Counted from the first letter of the stretch, positions 1 to 6,030 are shown. The stretch: 8,743 nt of DNA from an uncultured Alistipes sp. (GCA_900769745.1 CAAGHX010000122.1:1-8743); one strand, 5' to 3'. The notes: generated by a model not told the origin, from the sequence alone. Made by a program: numbers and translations.

Positions 1-453
1 GTGCGTGGTTTGAACCGCTTGCACCAATTCGACAAGGTTGAGATCGTGCAGTTGGCTTTGCCAGAGAAGTCATACGAGGCTTTGGATGGTATGGTTGCTC
101 ACGTTGAGAGCATCGTAGCATCACTTGGCTTGCCATATCGTATCTTGCGCCTTTGCGGTGGCGACATGTCGTTCACTTCGGCTTTGACTTACGACTTTGA
201 GGTATATTCTCAGGCCCAGAACCGCTGGTTGGAGGTATCGTCAGTATCAAACTTCGAGTCATTCCAGGCTAACCGTTTGAAGTTGCGTTACCGCGATGCT
301 AACAAGAAGACTCAGTTGGCTCACACATTGAACGGTTCTTCACTCGCTTTGCCAAGAATTGTGGCAGCATTATTGGAGAATTATCAGACTGAGGAGGGAA
401 TCCGCATTCCTGAGGCGCTTATTCCTTACACAGGTTTTGATATTATCAAATAA
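1..453 (+). CDS. serS: Seryl-tRNA synthetase, C-terminal part (5' truncated by window edge)
   Basis: This is the last 150 residues of a class II seryl-tRNA synthetase, which charges tRNA-Ser with serine in the cytoplasm using ATP. The frame is open at base 1, so the GTG there is an internal Val codon and not a start. The visible part begins at the end of class II motif 2 (RGLNRLHQFDKVEIV), runs through the antiparallel sheet of the catalytic core (LRLCGGDMSFTSALTYDFEV, then WLEVSSVSNFESFQANRL) and includes motif 3 near residues 110-125 (LNGSSLALPRIVAALLENYQ), whose Arg contacts ATP. It ends with the usual IPEAL-PYTGFD tail of the family. The N-terminal tRNA-binding coiled coil and motif 1 lie outside the window. 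No terminator follows the stop codon, so some transcripts may continue into the ferredoxin gene. Recognition is by family motifs and is secure. Confidence 0.97.
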   Translation: MRGLNRLHQFDKVEIVQLALPEKSYEALDGMVAHVESIVASLGLPYRILRLCGGDMSFTSALTYDFEVYSQAQNRWLEVSSVSNFESFQANRLKLRYRDANKKTQLAHTLNGSSLALPRIVAALLENYQTEEGIRIPEALIPYTGFDIIK

Positions 454-466
454 AATACTATATTTG
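436..466 (+). promoter_or_regulatory. Bacteroidota-type promoter (-33 TTTG, -7 TATATTTG) for the ferredoxin gene
   Basis: TTTG at 436-439 and TATATTTG at 459-466 match the Bacteroidota primary sigma factor consensus (TTTG, then 19-21 bp, then TAnnTTTG) with a spacer of exactly 19 bp. The -33 box lies within the last codons of serS. Transcription would start near 473, giving an A-rich leader of about 35 nt before the ferredoxin ATG at 508. The leader has no Shine-Dalgarno sequence, as is normal in this phylum. The transcription start is inferred, not measured. Confidence 0.7.
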
Positions 467-507
467 CAATAGGAACATTTTTTAACTCAAATAAAACAAA
501 CAAAATT

Positions 508-675
508 ATGGCTTACAAAATTTCAGATGCGTGTGTAGCGTGTGGTACTTGCATCGACGAGTGCCCCGTAGAGGCTATTTCAGCTGGTGATATCTATGTT
601 ATCGACCCTGATAAGTGTATCGACTGTGGTACTTGTGCAGGTGTTTGCCCAAGCGAGGCTATCTCTGCCGAGTAA
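508..675 (+). CDS. Small 2[4Fe-4S] bacterial-type ferredoxin
   Basis: This 55-residue cytoplasmic ferredoxin is a low-potential electron carrier. Two complete CxxCxxCxxxCP motifs are visible: Cys9, Cys12, Cys15, Cys19-Pro and Cys37, Cys40, Cys43, Cys47-Pro. The halves show the pseudo-twofold symmetry of clostridial-type ferredoxins, and the length is typical. The ATG at 508 is the only sensible start; it is preceded by an A-rich leader (AAACAAACAAAATT) and a good promoter. In anaerobic Bacteroidota such proteins usually accept electrons from pyruvate or 2-oxoacid:ferredoxin oxidoreductases and feed Rnf or hydrogenases; the partner here is unknown. It lies on the opposite strand from the hydrogenase-4-like operon and is separated from it by another gene, so a functional link to that complex is only a possibility. 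All eight Cys are intact, unlike the ferredoxin domain encoded at 1657-2421. Confidence 0.96.
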   Translation: MAYKISDACVACGTCIDECPVEAISAGDIYVIDPDKCIDCGTCAGVCPSEAISAE

Positions 676-697
676 TTGAAATAACCAAAAAAGTACG

Positions 698-737
698 AGA
701 GTGTGTCCAAAATTTTTGGACACACTCTTTTTTTTTT
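698..737 (+). terminator. Strong rho-independent terminator after the ferredoxin gene
   Basis: A perfect 10-bp stem (GAGTGTGTCC at 699-708 pairing with GGACACACTC at 718-727) can be extended by the outer A698-T728 pair and by A-T pairs inside the loop (AAAA/TTTT). It is followed by a run of ten T (728-737). It starts 22 nt after the ferredoxin stop codon. Confidence 0.93.
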
Positions 738-769
738 AGTCTGAAATGAAGTGGCGAAGCGATAAGATC

Positions 770-799
770 AAAAAAAATAGGTTGCCTTTCGGGCAACCT
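770..799 (-). terminator. Rho-independent terminator of the minus-strand genes
   Basis: Read on the minus strand, GGTTGCC (798-792) and GGCAACC (786-780) form a 7-bp stem around a 5-nt loop, followed by TATTTTTTTT (779-770). It begins 25 nt after the stop codon of the secreted protein gene at 824 and faces the ferredoxin terminator head-on, so the two convergent units are insulated from each other. The 738-769 interval between the two terminators shows nothing recognisable. Confidence 0.85.
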
Positions 800-823
800 T
801 TTCTATTTTGATTAAGTAGTTGA

Positions 824-1477
824 TTACTTCAACTCCTTTGTCTCAGCAGACTTAGTCTCAGCTGTAGTATTCTCGAGCTTGCGAGTATCGTCATACATTG
901 CTGGACGACGCTTGTTGCCCTGCATCTGTACAGGAATCTGCTCACCCTTCTTAAACTCATTGGCTGGCATCTGCATCTGTGGCATAGCCTTGCCCTGCAT
1001 CTGAGGCTGGAACTGACCCTTAGCTGGGAACTGGCCACGCATCTGTGGGTTGAAAGGACCCTGCATGTGTGGATTGAACTGACCCTTCATCTGCATGGGG
1101 CAGAAACCACGCTGTGGCATCTTACCACGCTGCTGACCACCTCTCATCATACGAGGCTGATTGCGCTGCATCTGATAACGCTCATACTGAGTCTCGTTGA
1201 GAATCTTCTTCATATCGGCGTCCATCTGCTCCTGCTCCTTCTTCATCTCCTCCATGCGAGCAATCTGCTTCTGAGCCTTCTTCAAGCAGAGCTTATACAC
1301 CTTGTCGTACTGGTCGTTGCCAAGCAGATACTGCTGCTTCATACGGTCGGCCTGCATCTTTGCCATCTGCTCAGCGTTAGGAGCCTTCTTTGGCTCTGGC
1401 TGTTTGTTCTCGGCCTGCTGTGCTGAAACTACGCTAACTGTCAAGGTTGCTAATAGGATAAAAAGTAACTTTTTCAT
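824..1477 (-). CDS. Secreted DUF4890/Spy-like protein with Met/Gln/Pro-rich tail
   Basis: This 217-residue protein has a signal peptide (MKK, hydrophobic residues 4-17, probable cleavage after Ala19 in VSA-QQ), so it should be exported to the periplasm. Residues 33-105 are highly charged and helical, rich in Met, Lys, Glu and Gln, and end in ILNETQYERYQ. This resembles the 'LT..Q...Y' repeats of Spy/CpxP-like and Bacteroidota DUF4890 proteins. Residues 108-190 are low complexity and contain near-repeats of the type GQFNPHMQG, PFNPQMRGQF and GQFQPQMQG, with Met pairs such as CPMQM and MPQMQM. The only Cys are 64 and 126. Spy-like proteins act as periplasmic chaperones or stress-response proteins; the Met-rich tail could bind copper or another soft metal, which is inference. 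The gene lies 179 nt downstream of the hydrogenase-4-like operon on the same strand, with its own promoter candidate and terminator. Family assignment is moderate; function is not established. Confidence 0.85.
   Translation of the reverse strand: MKKLLFILLATLTVSVVSAQQAENKQPEPKKAPNAEQMAKMQADRMKQQYLLGNDQYDKVYKLCLKKAQKQIARMEEMKKEQEQMDADMKKILNETQYERYQMQRNQPRMMRGGQQRGKMPQRGFCPMQMKGQFNPHMQGPFNPQMRGQFPAKGQFQPQMQGKAMPQMQMPANEFKKGEQIPVQMQGNKRRPAMYDDTRKLENTTAETKSAETKELK
989..1090 (-). repeat. In-frame degenerate tandem repeats encoding Gly-Gln-Phe-x-Pro-x-Met units
   Basis: These codons cover residues 130-163 of the secreted protein. They encode successive related units: MKGQFNPHMQG, then PFNPQMRGQF, then AKGQFQPQMQGK. 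On the plus strand this shows as recurring GCATCTG and TTGAA-type blocks. The units differ in length and sequence, so this looks like an old expansion and not a fresh slippage tract. Confidence 0.7.
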
Positions 1478-1520
1478 ATTAATTTATTGTTTTATGGTTT
1501 AACTTTTTGTTTTACTGCTG

Positions 1521-1528
1521 CAAAGCTA
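1521..1528 (-). promoter_or_regulatory. Candidate -7 element TAGCTTTG for the secreted protein gene
   Basis: The minus strand reads TAGCTTTG, a full match to the Bacteroidota TAnnTTTG -7 box. It lies 43 nt upstream of the ATG at 1475-1477, which leaves an A/T-rich leader of about 35 nt. At the expected 19-21 bp upstream there is no TTTG -33 box, so the promoter may be weak, need an activator, or be a chance match. Confidence 0.5.
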
Positions 1529-1534
1529 GTCCCA

Positions 1535-1547
1535 AATTCTTAGAATT
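1535..1547. repeat. Small perfect inverted repeat AATTC-TTA-GAATT in the promoter spacer
   Basis: Two 5-bp arms (1535-1539 and 1543-1547) flank TTA. On the minus strand this sits 7-19 bp upstream of the TAGCTTTG box, where a regulator could contact the promoter. It is short and A/T-rich, so chance occurrence is possible. Confidence 0.3.
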
Positions 1548-1559
1548 GTACCCAGCGCT

Positions 1560-1590
1560 CGGTGAATCGCCGTTTATCGCGGCTGAACCG
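1560..1590. repeat. Imperfect GC-rich inverted repeat between the operon and the secreted protein gene
   Basis: CGGT-gaatc-GCCG (1560-1572) can pair with CGGC-tga-ACCG (1580-1590), giving two 4-bp stems separated by an asymmetric internal loop, with a 7-nt apical loop. On the plus strand it is followed by ACTTTTT (1591-1597), the shape of a weak terminator, but no plus-strand gene is seen upstream. On the minus strand no T-run follows, so it is not a standard terminator for the operon ending at 1657. The rest of 1478-1656 shows no gene. Confidence 0.35.
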
Positions 1591-1656
1591 ACTTTTTGCA
1601 GGGTGGAATGATGGCCGAAAACACTCTCAGCGACTATTTGCAACAGATGTTAAACC

Positions 1657-2421
1657 CTATCTTTCACACTTTTTACCTATAAGATTCATCACGCCATCGA
1701 TAAATGCCATAGGGTGTGTTGGTGCTCCAGGAATCCATAAATCAACATCGTGAGAGTCGATAAATGAGCGGTCAACCGCCTTGCTCTGGGCGAACAATCC
1801 TCCCGAGCAAGCCTCCGAACCGCACACAACGACCACCTTTGGATCGGGCACAGCATCGTAGCAAATCTGTAATGGCTCGGCCATAGCCTTCGAGATTGGG
1901 CCTGTGATAACAACACCATCGCTATGGCGAGGTGATGCCACAAAATCTACTCCATAACGACCAAAGTCGAAGTTTACATTGCCAGTTGCGTTAAGCTCCA
2001 TCTCAACCGAGGCATCGCCGGCAGCAGAGACCTGTCGAAGCTTTAGCGCCTTACCAAAGAGCTTGCGCACAACTGGGCGTACAGCCTCGTGGTGGAACTC
2101 CACACACTTGCTCTCGGGTGTTATAATCAGGGCCTCACGCTTAGTGGTGGCCATCTTGTAATCGTTTGTAAAGCGAATGTTCTTTGGAGCCTGCAAAGCG
2201 CACTCTCCGCAGAATAGGCACTTACCCAAGTCCAATGAGAATGGAGCTACAGAGATTGCGCCAGTAGGGCAGAGCTTAGCAGCTGCCTCCACCTGCGACA
2301 TATCGTCGGTGGGGGTCAACTCTGGACGACCTCGAAACTCTTCGCTGAGTGTTACATCGTTAAGATCGGGGATATATTGTACTCCGTGGCTACGCAGTAC
2401 CTTAATCTTCGGTGTAATCAT
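1657..2421 (-). CDS. HyfH-HyfI fusion: one-cluster ferredoxin domain joined to a NuoB-like domain lacking the N2-type cluster ligands
   Basis: One 254-residue protein joins two subunits that are separate in E. coli hydrogenase-4. Residues 1-115 match HyfH/HycF (NuoI-like): FRGRPELTP, then a first motif reduced to CP at 51-52, then Cys68-x2-Cys71-x2-Cys74-x3-Ala78-Pro. Cys51, 68, 71 and 74 are the full ligand set of one [4Fe-4S] cluster; all four ligands of the other are replaced (Met41, Val44, Ala47, Ala78). Residues 135-250 match HyfI/HycG (NuoB-like): FGRYGVDFVASPRHSD, ITGPISKAM, VPDPKVVVVCGSEACSGG and WIPGAPTHP. The usual CNGC pair aligns with Thr146 and Val149, with about 10 residues deleted after it; GSC has become GSE (Glu203) and PGCP has become PGAP (Ala233). 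No N2-type cluster can form in the usual way. A 47-nt A/T-rich spacer precedes the ATG, the widest gap in the operon. It probably docks beside HyfG on the cytoplasmic face. Confidence 0.93.
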   Translation of the reverse strand: MITPKIKVLRSHGVQYIPDLNDVTLSEEFRGRPELTPTDDMSQVEAAAKLCPTGAISVAPFSLDLGKCLFCGECALQAPKNIRFTNDYKMATTKREALIITPESKCVEFHHEAVRPVVRKLFGKALKLRQVSAAGDASVEMELNATGNVNFDFGRYGVDFVASPRHSDGVVITGPISKAMAEPLQICYDAVPDPKVVVVCGSEACSGGLFAQSKAVDRSFIDSHDVDLWIPGAPTHPMAFIDGVMNLIGKKCER

Positions 2422-2468
2422 ACTTATATATAATTTACTTATTTGCTATTTGTATAAATCGTTGTGGC

Positions 2469-3986
2469 CTACAAGTCGTGACCGCAGTATGAGAGGTTGA
2501 AGCTCTTGTTGCAGATTGGGAAGTCCGAGATTCCCTCGCCACGAACTGCCAACGCCAATGCTAACCAGTTGTGGAGGCTAGGCTCCTTAACCTTATAGGT
2601 AGCAATCTGGCCACTCTTATCGGTGATGGCAACGTGGCATATCTCGCCTCGCCAGCCCTCAGTCAAAGCGAACGAGAGAGAATCAGCCGCAAGTGCCGAT
2701 GTGTAATCAGGACGTGAATACTCCTCCGACACCTCATATGACTCAAGAATCTGCTTGATGTACTCTGCCGACTGCAACACTTCGTTAGCTCGCACCATCA
2801 AGCGCGACATAACATCGCCGTGCTGCTTCACAACACTCTGATGCTTTACGCACTCGAGTGCGAAACCTCCAAATGGATGTGAGGCACGAATATCACGCTT
2901 CAAACCACTTGCGCGAGCAGCCATACCTACACCTCCGATACGATGCATCTCGCTCTTAGGCACAACGCCACACTCCTCGAAACGAGCCAAGATAGTAGGG
3001 GAGCTCTTTATATCGTTGCGTACCTCCTCGTAGCGACGGCTAATCTCGGCCACATTGTCAAGAATCATCTTACGCTTAGCCTCGGTGAGAGGTTTGTTTG
3101 TTCCATGAGGGCGAATCATACCCTTACCGAAACGGTTGCCACACCAAGCCTGAGTGGTGTTGATGGTGAGTGTTCGCAGAGCTTCGCAAGCCACCTGGCC
3201 CAACTGATAGCCAATATCCATCGACAATGCTCCAGTATCGGCAATATGCATAGCCATACGCTCAAGCTCCAACGCCACAGCGCGCTCCTTAATAAGATTT
3301 TGCGATACGCTCTTACCCGAAAGCTTCTCCACAACATTAGCAAAAGTTGTAGCGTGAGCTACTGCGCTATCGCCAGCGATTGACTCCGAAAGAAGTGTCT
3401 GGCGAAGACGGTTGTCGGTAGAAGAAAACTCCTTCTCAACACCTCGATGCTGGTAGCCTAAAGCAATCTCAAGGTGGAGCACATTCTCACCATTACAGAT
3501 AAAGCGGAAGGCTCCTGGCTCGATTATACCCGCGTGGATAGGGCCCACATTCACCTCGTGCAGAGAGTCACCCTCAATGGTGTAGAATGGGTATGTATCG
3601 ATTGTAGAGTTGCGGTTGCGACGATCGAACGAGAATCGCAAAGGCTTGCTCCAAGGGTTGGAGTCAAACTCCACATTATAAAGCTCCGAAATCTCACGCT
3701 CGAATGGGTGCACAGCAGGGTGCAGAGCCGTAAGTGATGGCAAAGCCACATCCTCGTAGTAGTCCATAGCAAACGATGAGAGCATAACCTTATGCTGCTC
3801 GTCATCGAGCAGAACAAGGAAGAACTTCAAGCGGTTGCCATCAGGAGTGGCAAAATAGTGTGCTATGTGATATCGCTCCTCCTGCAATCGCTCCTTAAGG
3901 TCGTTGTACAAGGCTGCATACTCCACTTCGGGAATATCGGCCAATGCAACAGCGCAAGAGGTGTTATCGGTGATATGGTATATCAT
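2469..3986 (-). CDS. hyfG: HyfG/HycE/NuoCD-like large subunit without NiFe ligands
   Basis: This 505-residue protein has the HyfG/HycE layout. Residues 1-120 are a NuoC-like (30 kDa) domain with the signature HPFEREISELYNVEF, fused to a NuoD-like (49 kDa) / hydrogenase large subunit domain from about 140. The second domain shows GPIHAGIIEPGAFRF (148-162), HRGVEKEF, and LELERMAMHIADTGAL. In true NiFe hydrogenases the L1 motif is CGICG-AH; here it reads AGDSAVAH, with Ala204 and Ser207 at the Cys positions. The C-terminal L2 motif DPCxxC is replaced by NLSYCGHDL, with Ser499 and Gly502 at those positions and one off-register Cys501. The EPGHF seen in HycE is EPGAF. No NiFe centre can be held, so it is not a hydrogenase; it is closer to NuoD or Ehr-type proteins. 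The C-terminus ends at HDL, so no maturation protease tail is evident. It starts 3 nt after the HyfF stop codon. Confidence 0.95.
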   Translation of the reverse strand: MIYHITDNTSCAVALADIPEVEYAALYNDLKERLQEERYHIAHYFATPDGNRLKFFLVLLDDEQHKVMLSSFAMDYYEDVALPSLTALHPAVHPFEREISELYNVEFDSNPWSKPLRFSFDRRNRNSTIDTYPFYTIEGDSLHEVNVGPIHAGIIEPGAFRFICNGENVLHLEIALGYQHRGVEKEFSSTDNRLRQTLLSESIAGDSAVAHATTFANVVEKLSGKSVSQNLIKERAVALELERMAMHIADTGALSMDIGYQLGQVACEALRTLTINTTQAWCGNRFGKGMIRPHGTNKPLTEAKRKMILDNVAEISRRYEEVRNDIKSSPTILARFEECGVVPKSEMHRIGGVGMAARASGLKRDIRASHPFGGFALECVKHQSVVKQHGDVMSRLMVRANEVLQSAEYIKQILESYEVSEEYSRPDYTSALAADSLSFALTEGWRGEICHVAITDKSGQIATYKVKEPSLHNWLALALAVRGEGISDFPICNKSFNLSYCGHDL

Positions 3987-3989
3987 AGT

Positions 3990-5393
3990 TTAAAATGTTG
4001 CGATTTTACTAATAAGTTCTACGAGTGGCTCGGGCTGCCAAAGACCCAAAATAATAGCTCCGATGAGCAGGGCAAGAGCGCTGAATGACAATCGACGATT
4101 GACATTCGACAGGTGCAGCTCATCCTGGTTTGGCTGGTAGCAGAGCTTGATGATGCGCTGGCAGATAGAGTAGATAACCACACACAACAAGAACATCATC
4201 ACCACCATCAACCACCATTTACCATCGGCAATGGTCTGCGAGAGAATCATAAGTTCCGAGATGAAGAGTGGCGAAGGTGGGAAAGCCAACACAACGACCA
4301 TTCCTGCCATCAGAGCGATAGCTCCAATCTTATTGATATTGATGTAGTCGCCAATACGGTTGATACGGTAGCTATTGTAGATGTGGCGTACGATACCAAT
4401 CTGCAAGAAGAGGCTACTTTTAATCAAGGTGTGGCATACGACATGGAACAAAGCTGCCCACACGCCTACACCTCCAATACCCAAGCCGATGGCTACAATA
4501 CCCATATTCTCTACGGTAGAGTATGAGAGGAATCGCTTGTAGTTATTTGTACGGCGCAAGAACAGCGCTCCAACCACCAAACTTGCGATACCTGTGATAA
4601 GCATCACATTGCGAATCCAATCAATGAGTACGGTATCGGCATAGAGTCGATAGATACGGAAGATTGCCAAGAAACCAGCGTTAACCAATCCTGTCGAGAT
4701 AAGTGCCGAGGCTGGCGCAGGAGCTGCGAAGTTGGCATCAACACCGATTGTATAGAGAGGGAAAATCTCCATCTTACAGCTATAACCAGTAAGGATAAGC
4801 ACAAACGCAACCTTAAGATATAGTGGATTACCCTCCGCAATAAGGCTACGCATCTCCTCGTAGTTGAGCGAGTTGTTCGATGCAGCTGCAGCCAACAACA
4901 AAATACCAAGGTAGGCAATAGCGATACCAGTAGAACATACGAAGAGATATTTCCAAGTCGCCTCCAAAGTATCCTTCGAGTGACGATGGTAGAGGATACC
5001 CGCAGCACAGAGAGTTGTAGTCTCCATCAAAATCCAAGTGATAGCAATGTTGTTGGCGAAATAAACTCCCGTAATAGCCGTAATAAGCAGCATCAGCAGA
5101 GCAAAGTAACGCTTATAATCCTGCAAGGTGTCATCCTTGAGATACTCCTTTGAGTGGATAATCACAAACGTGGCTACGATAGCCAACAGGGCATAAAAGA
5201 GTGTTCCTATCTCGTCGAACGAGAAGAACTGGCCCGAAGTGGTGAGGTAAGCGCCTCCCATAAGCAATCTCTGGGCAAAGATTCCGTGGATGGCCACATA
5301 CGCTCCGCACAAACCGTGAACGGCTCTTCGACTCTTTACGAAGAATGTAGCTGCCGCAATGGCAAGCCAAAGTACAAAGAAGAAATATATCAT
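3990..5393 (-). CDS. hyfF: HyfF-like antiporter-type membrane subunit (NuoM/NuoN/Mrp family)
   Basis: This polytopic 467-residue membrane protein of the proton-translocating NuoL/M/N-Mrp family is somewhat shorter than E. coli HyfF (about 526). Key residues of the half-channels are present: Glu124 (ILMETTTLCA), Lys148 (ATWKYLFVCSTGIA, as in HyfF), Lys207 (GYSCKMEIFPLYT), and His317, His321 and Lys325 in the H-x3-H-x3-K pattern of the second half-channel. LSYSTVENMGIVAIGLG is the usual family motif. One deviation is that the strongly conserved WLPDAH loop after the TM7 Lys is replaced by IGVDAN. With the HyfB-like subunit it should form the ion-pumping part of the membrane arm. The ATG at 5393 is 4 nt after the HyfE stop, implying translational coupling. 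Assignment to HyfF rather than HyfD rests on position between hyfE and hyfG and on WKY-ICS-like similarity. Confidence 0.93.
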   Translation of the reverse strand: MIYFFFVLWLAIAAATFFVKSRRAVHGLCGAYVAIHGIFAQRLLMGGAYLTTSGQFFSFDEIGTLFYALLAIVATFVIIHSKEYLKDDTLQDYKRYFALLMLLITAITGVYFANNIAITWILMETTTLCAAGILYHRHSKDTLEATWKYLFVCSTGIAIAYLGILLLAAAASNNSLNYEEMRSLIAEGNPLYLKVAFVLILTGYSCKMEIFPLYTIGVDANFAAPAPASALISTGLVNAGFLAIFRIYRLYADTVLIDWIRNVMLITGIASLVVGALFLRRTNNYKRFLSYSTVENMGIVAIGLGIGGVGVWAALFHVVCHTLIKSSLFLQIGIVRHIYNSYRINRIGDYININKIGAIALMAGMVVVLAFPPSPLFISELMILSQTIADGKWWLMVVMMFLLCVVIYSICQRIIKLCYQPNQDELHLSNVNRRLSFSALALLIGAIILGLWQPEPLVELISKIATF

Positions 5394-5397
5394 CGTG

Positions 5398-6027
5398 TTA
5401 ATCTTTTACGTGAGTTAATGAGTCGCTATCGTCGGTGTGAATCTGGTCATCGACCTTAGTCATAAACAATCCGAGCATAAGTACCGACATCAAGATATCG
5501 AGCATAATAGCCATATTGATAAGCAGAGGCATCTCCACACCGATAGCCATCGAGAAGAGGAACACACCATTCTCGATAACCAGGAAGCCCACCATATGGG
5601 TAAAGATACGTGAACGAAGCACAATCAAAATCAAACCGCTAAGCATAGCATAGAGCGCAACCCCAAAGAAGACCATGTGAATCGACGAATCGGCCACGTA
5701 GTATGTTGTGAGCGCACTTACAACCATAGCTGCAATCGAGAGAATCAGCGAGTTAAACTGCGAAGCCCCAGTTGAGGCTATGCGGTTGATTTTGGTCTGG
5801 CGGATAACCTTTGTCAAAATTGCTGGCACAATCAGAGCCTTGAAAATGAGCGTCTCGAGTATGATAAACGACAACTCAACCCAATCCAATGTGTGAAGTT
5901 GCAACAACGCAATACCCAACAAAAGCCAACCCTGTACGGCTATGAGTGAGGCGTAGTTGCGGAATCGCTCGGCTATCGAGAGATAGATGAGCGTCATTAC
6001 ATAGAGTATAATTAATGTGAGTAGCAT
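5398..6027 (-). CDS. hyfE: HyfE-like membrane subunit (NuoK-related)
   Basis: This 209-residue protein is close to the usual HyfE length (about 216). It is very hydrophobic, with about six or seven predicted membrane segments and a short charged C-terminal tail (TKVDDQIHTDDSD). The second half is NuoK-like: HMVGFLVIENGVFLFSMAIGVEMPLLINMAIMLD is present in sequence between 144 and 177, and Glu152, Glu165 and Asp177 are acidic residues within or at the edge of the membrane. Glu58 and Lys63 in the first half (ETLIFKALIVP) are also in the HyfE pattern. In complex I, NuoK Glu residues belong to the E-channel that links quinone chemistry to proton movement. It begins 3 nt after the HyfC stop. There is no HyfD gene between hyfC and hyfE, unlike the E. 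coli hyf operon. Confidence 0.93.
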   Translation of the reverse strand: MLLTLIILYVMTLIYLSIAERFRNYASLIAVQGWLLLGIALLQLHTLDWVELSFIILETLIFKALIVPAILTKVIRQTKINRIASTGASQFNSLILSIAAMVVSALTTYYVADSSIHMVFFGVALYAMLSGLILIVLRSRIFTHMVGFLVIENGVFLFSMAIGVEMPLLINMAIMLDILMSVLMLGLFMTKVDDQIHTDDSDSLTHVKD

Positions 6028-6030
6028 CTC

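Noticed and set aside
1067..1426. Leu/His-rich plus-strand frame that looks like a membrane protein
   Set aside because: It is the shadow of Gln/Lys/Met codons of the secreted protein gene, which has a signal peptide, promoter candidate and terminator.
1657..2421. Frameshift or assembly error as the explanation for the HyfH-HyfI fusion and lost cysteines
   Set aside because: Conserved motifs of both domains appear in order in one frame, and the losses are separate codon changes that follow cluster boundaries; a sequencing error would not give this pattern.
2422..2468. Internal promoter in the 47-nt gap before the HyfH-HyfI fusion
   Set aside because: The gap is A/T-rich, but no TAnnTTTG box is present on the minus strand; it looks like a translation leader.
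2469..3986. Annotation as a functional NiFe hydrogenase or formate hydrogenlyase large subunit
   Set aside because: None of the four NiFe-ligand positions carries Cys in alignment with HycE.
4113..4526. Plus-strand frame with a His-rich stretch (HHHHHQPPF) that resembles a metal-binding protein
   Set aside because: It lies antisense to hyfF; the His run is the reverse complement of Met/Val codons in a membrane helix of a well-supported gene.
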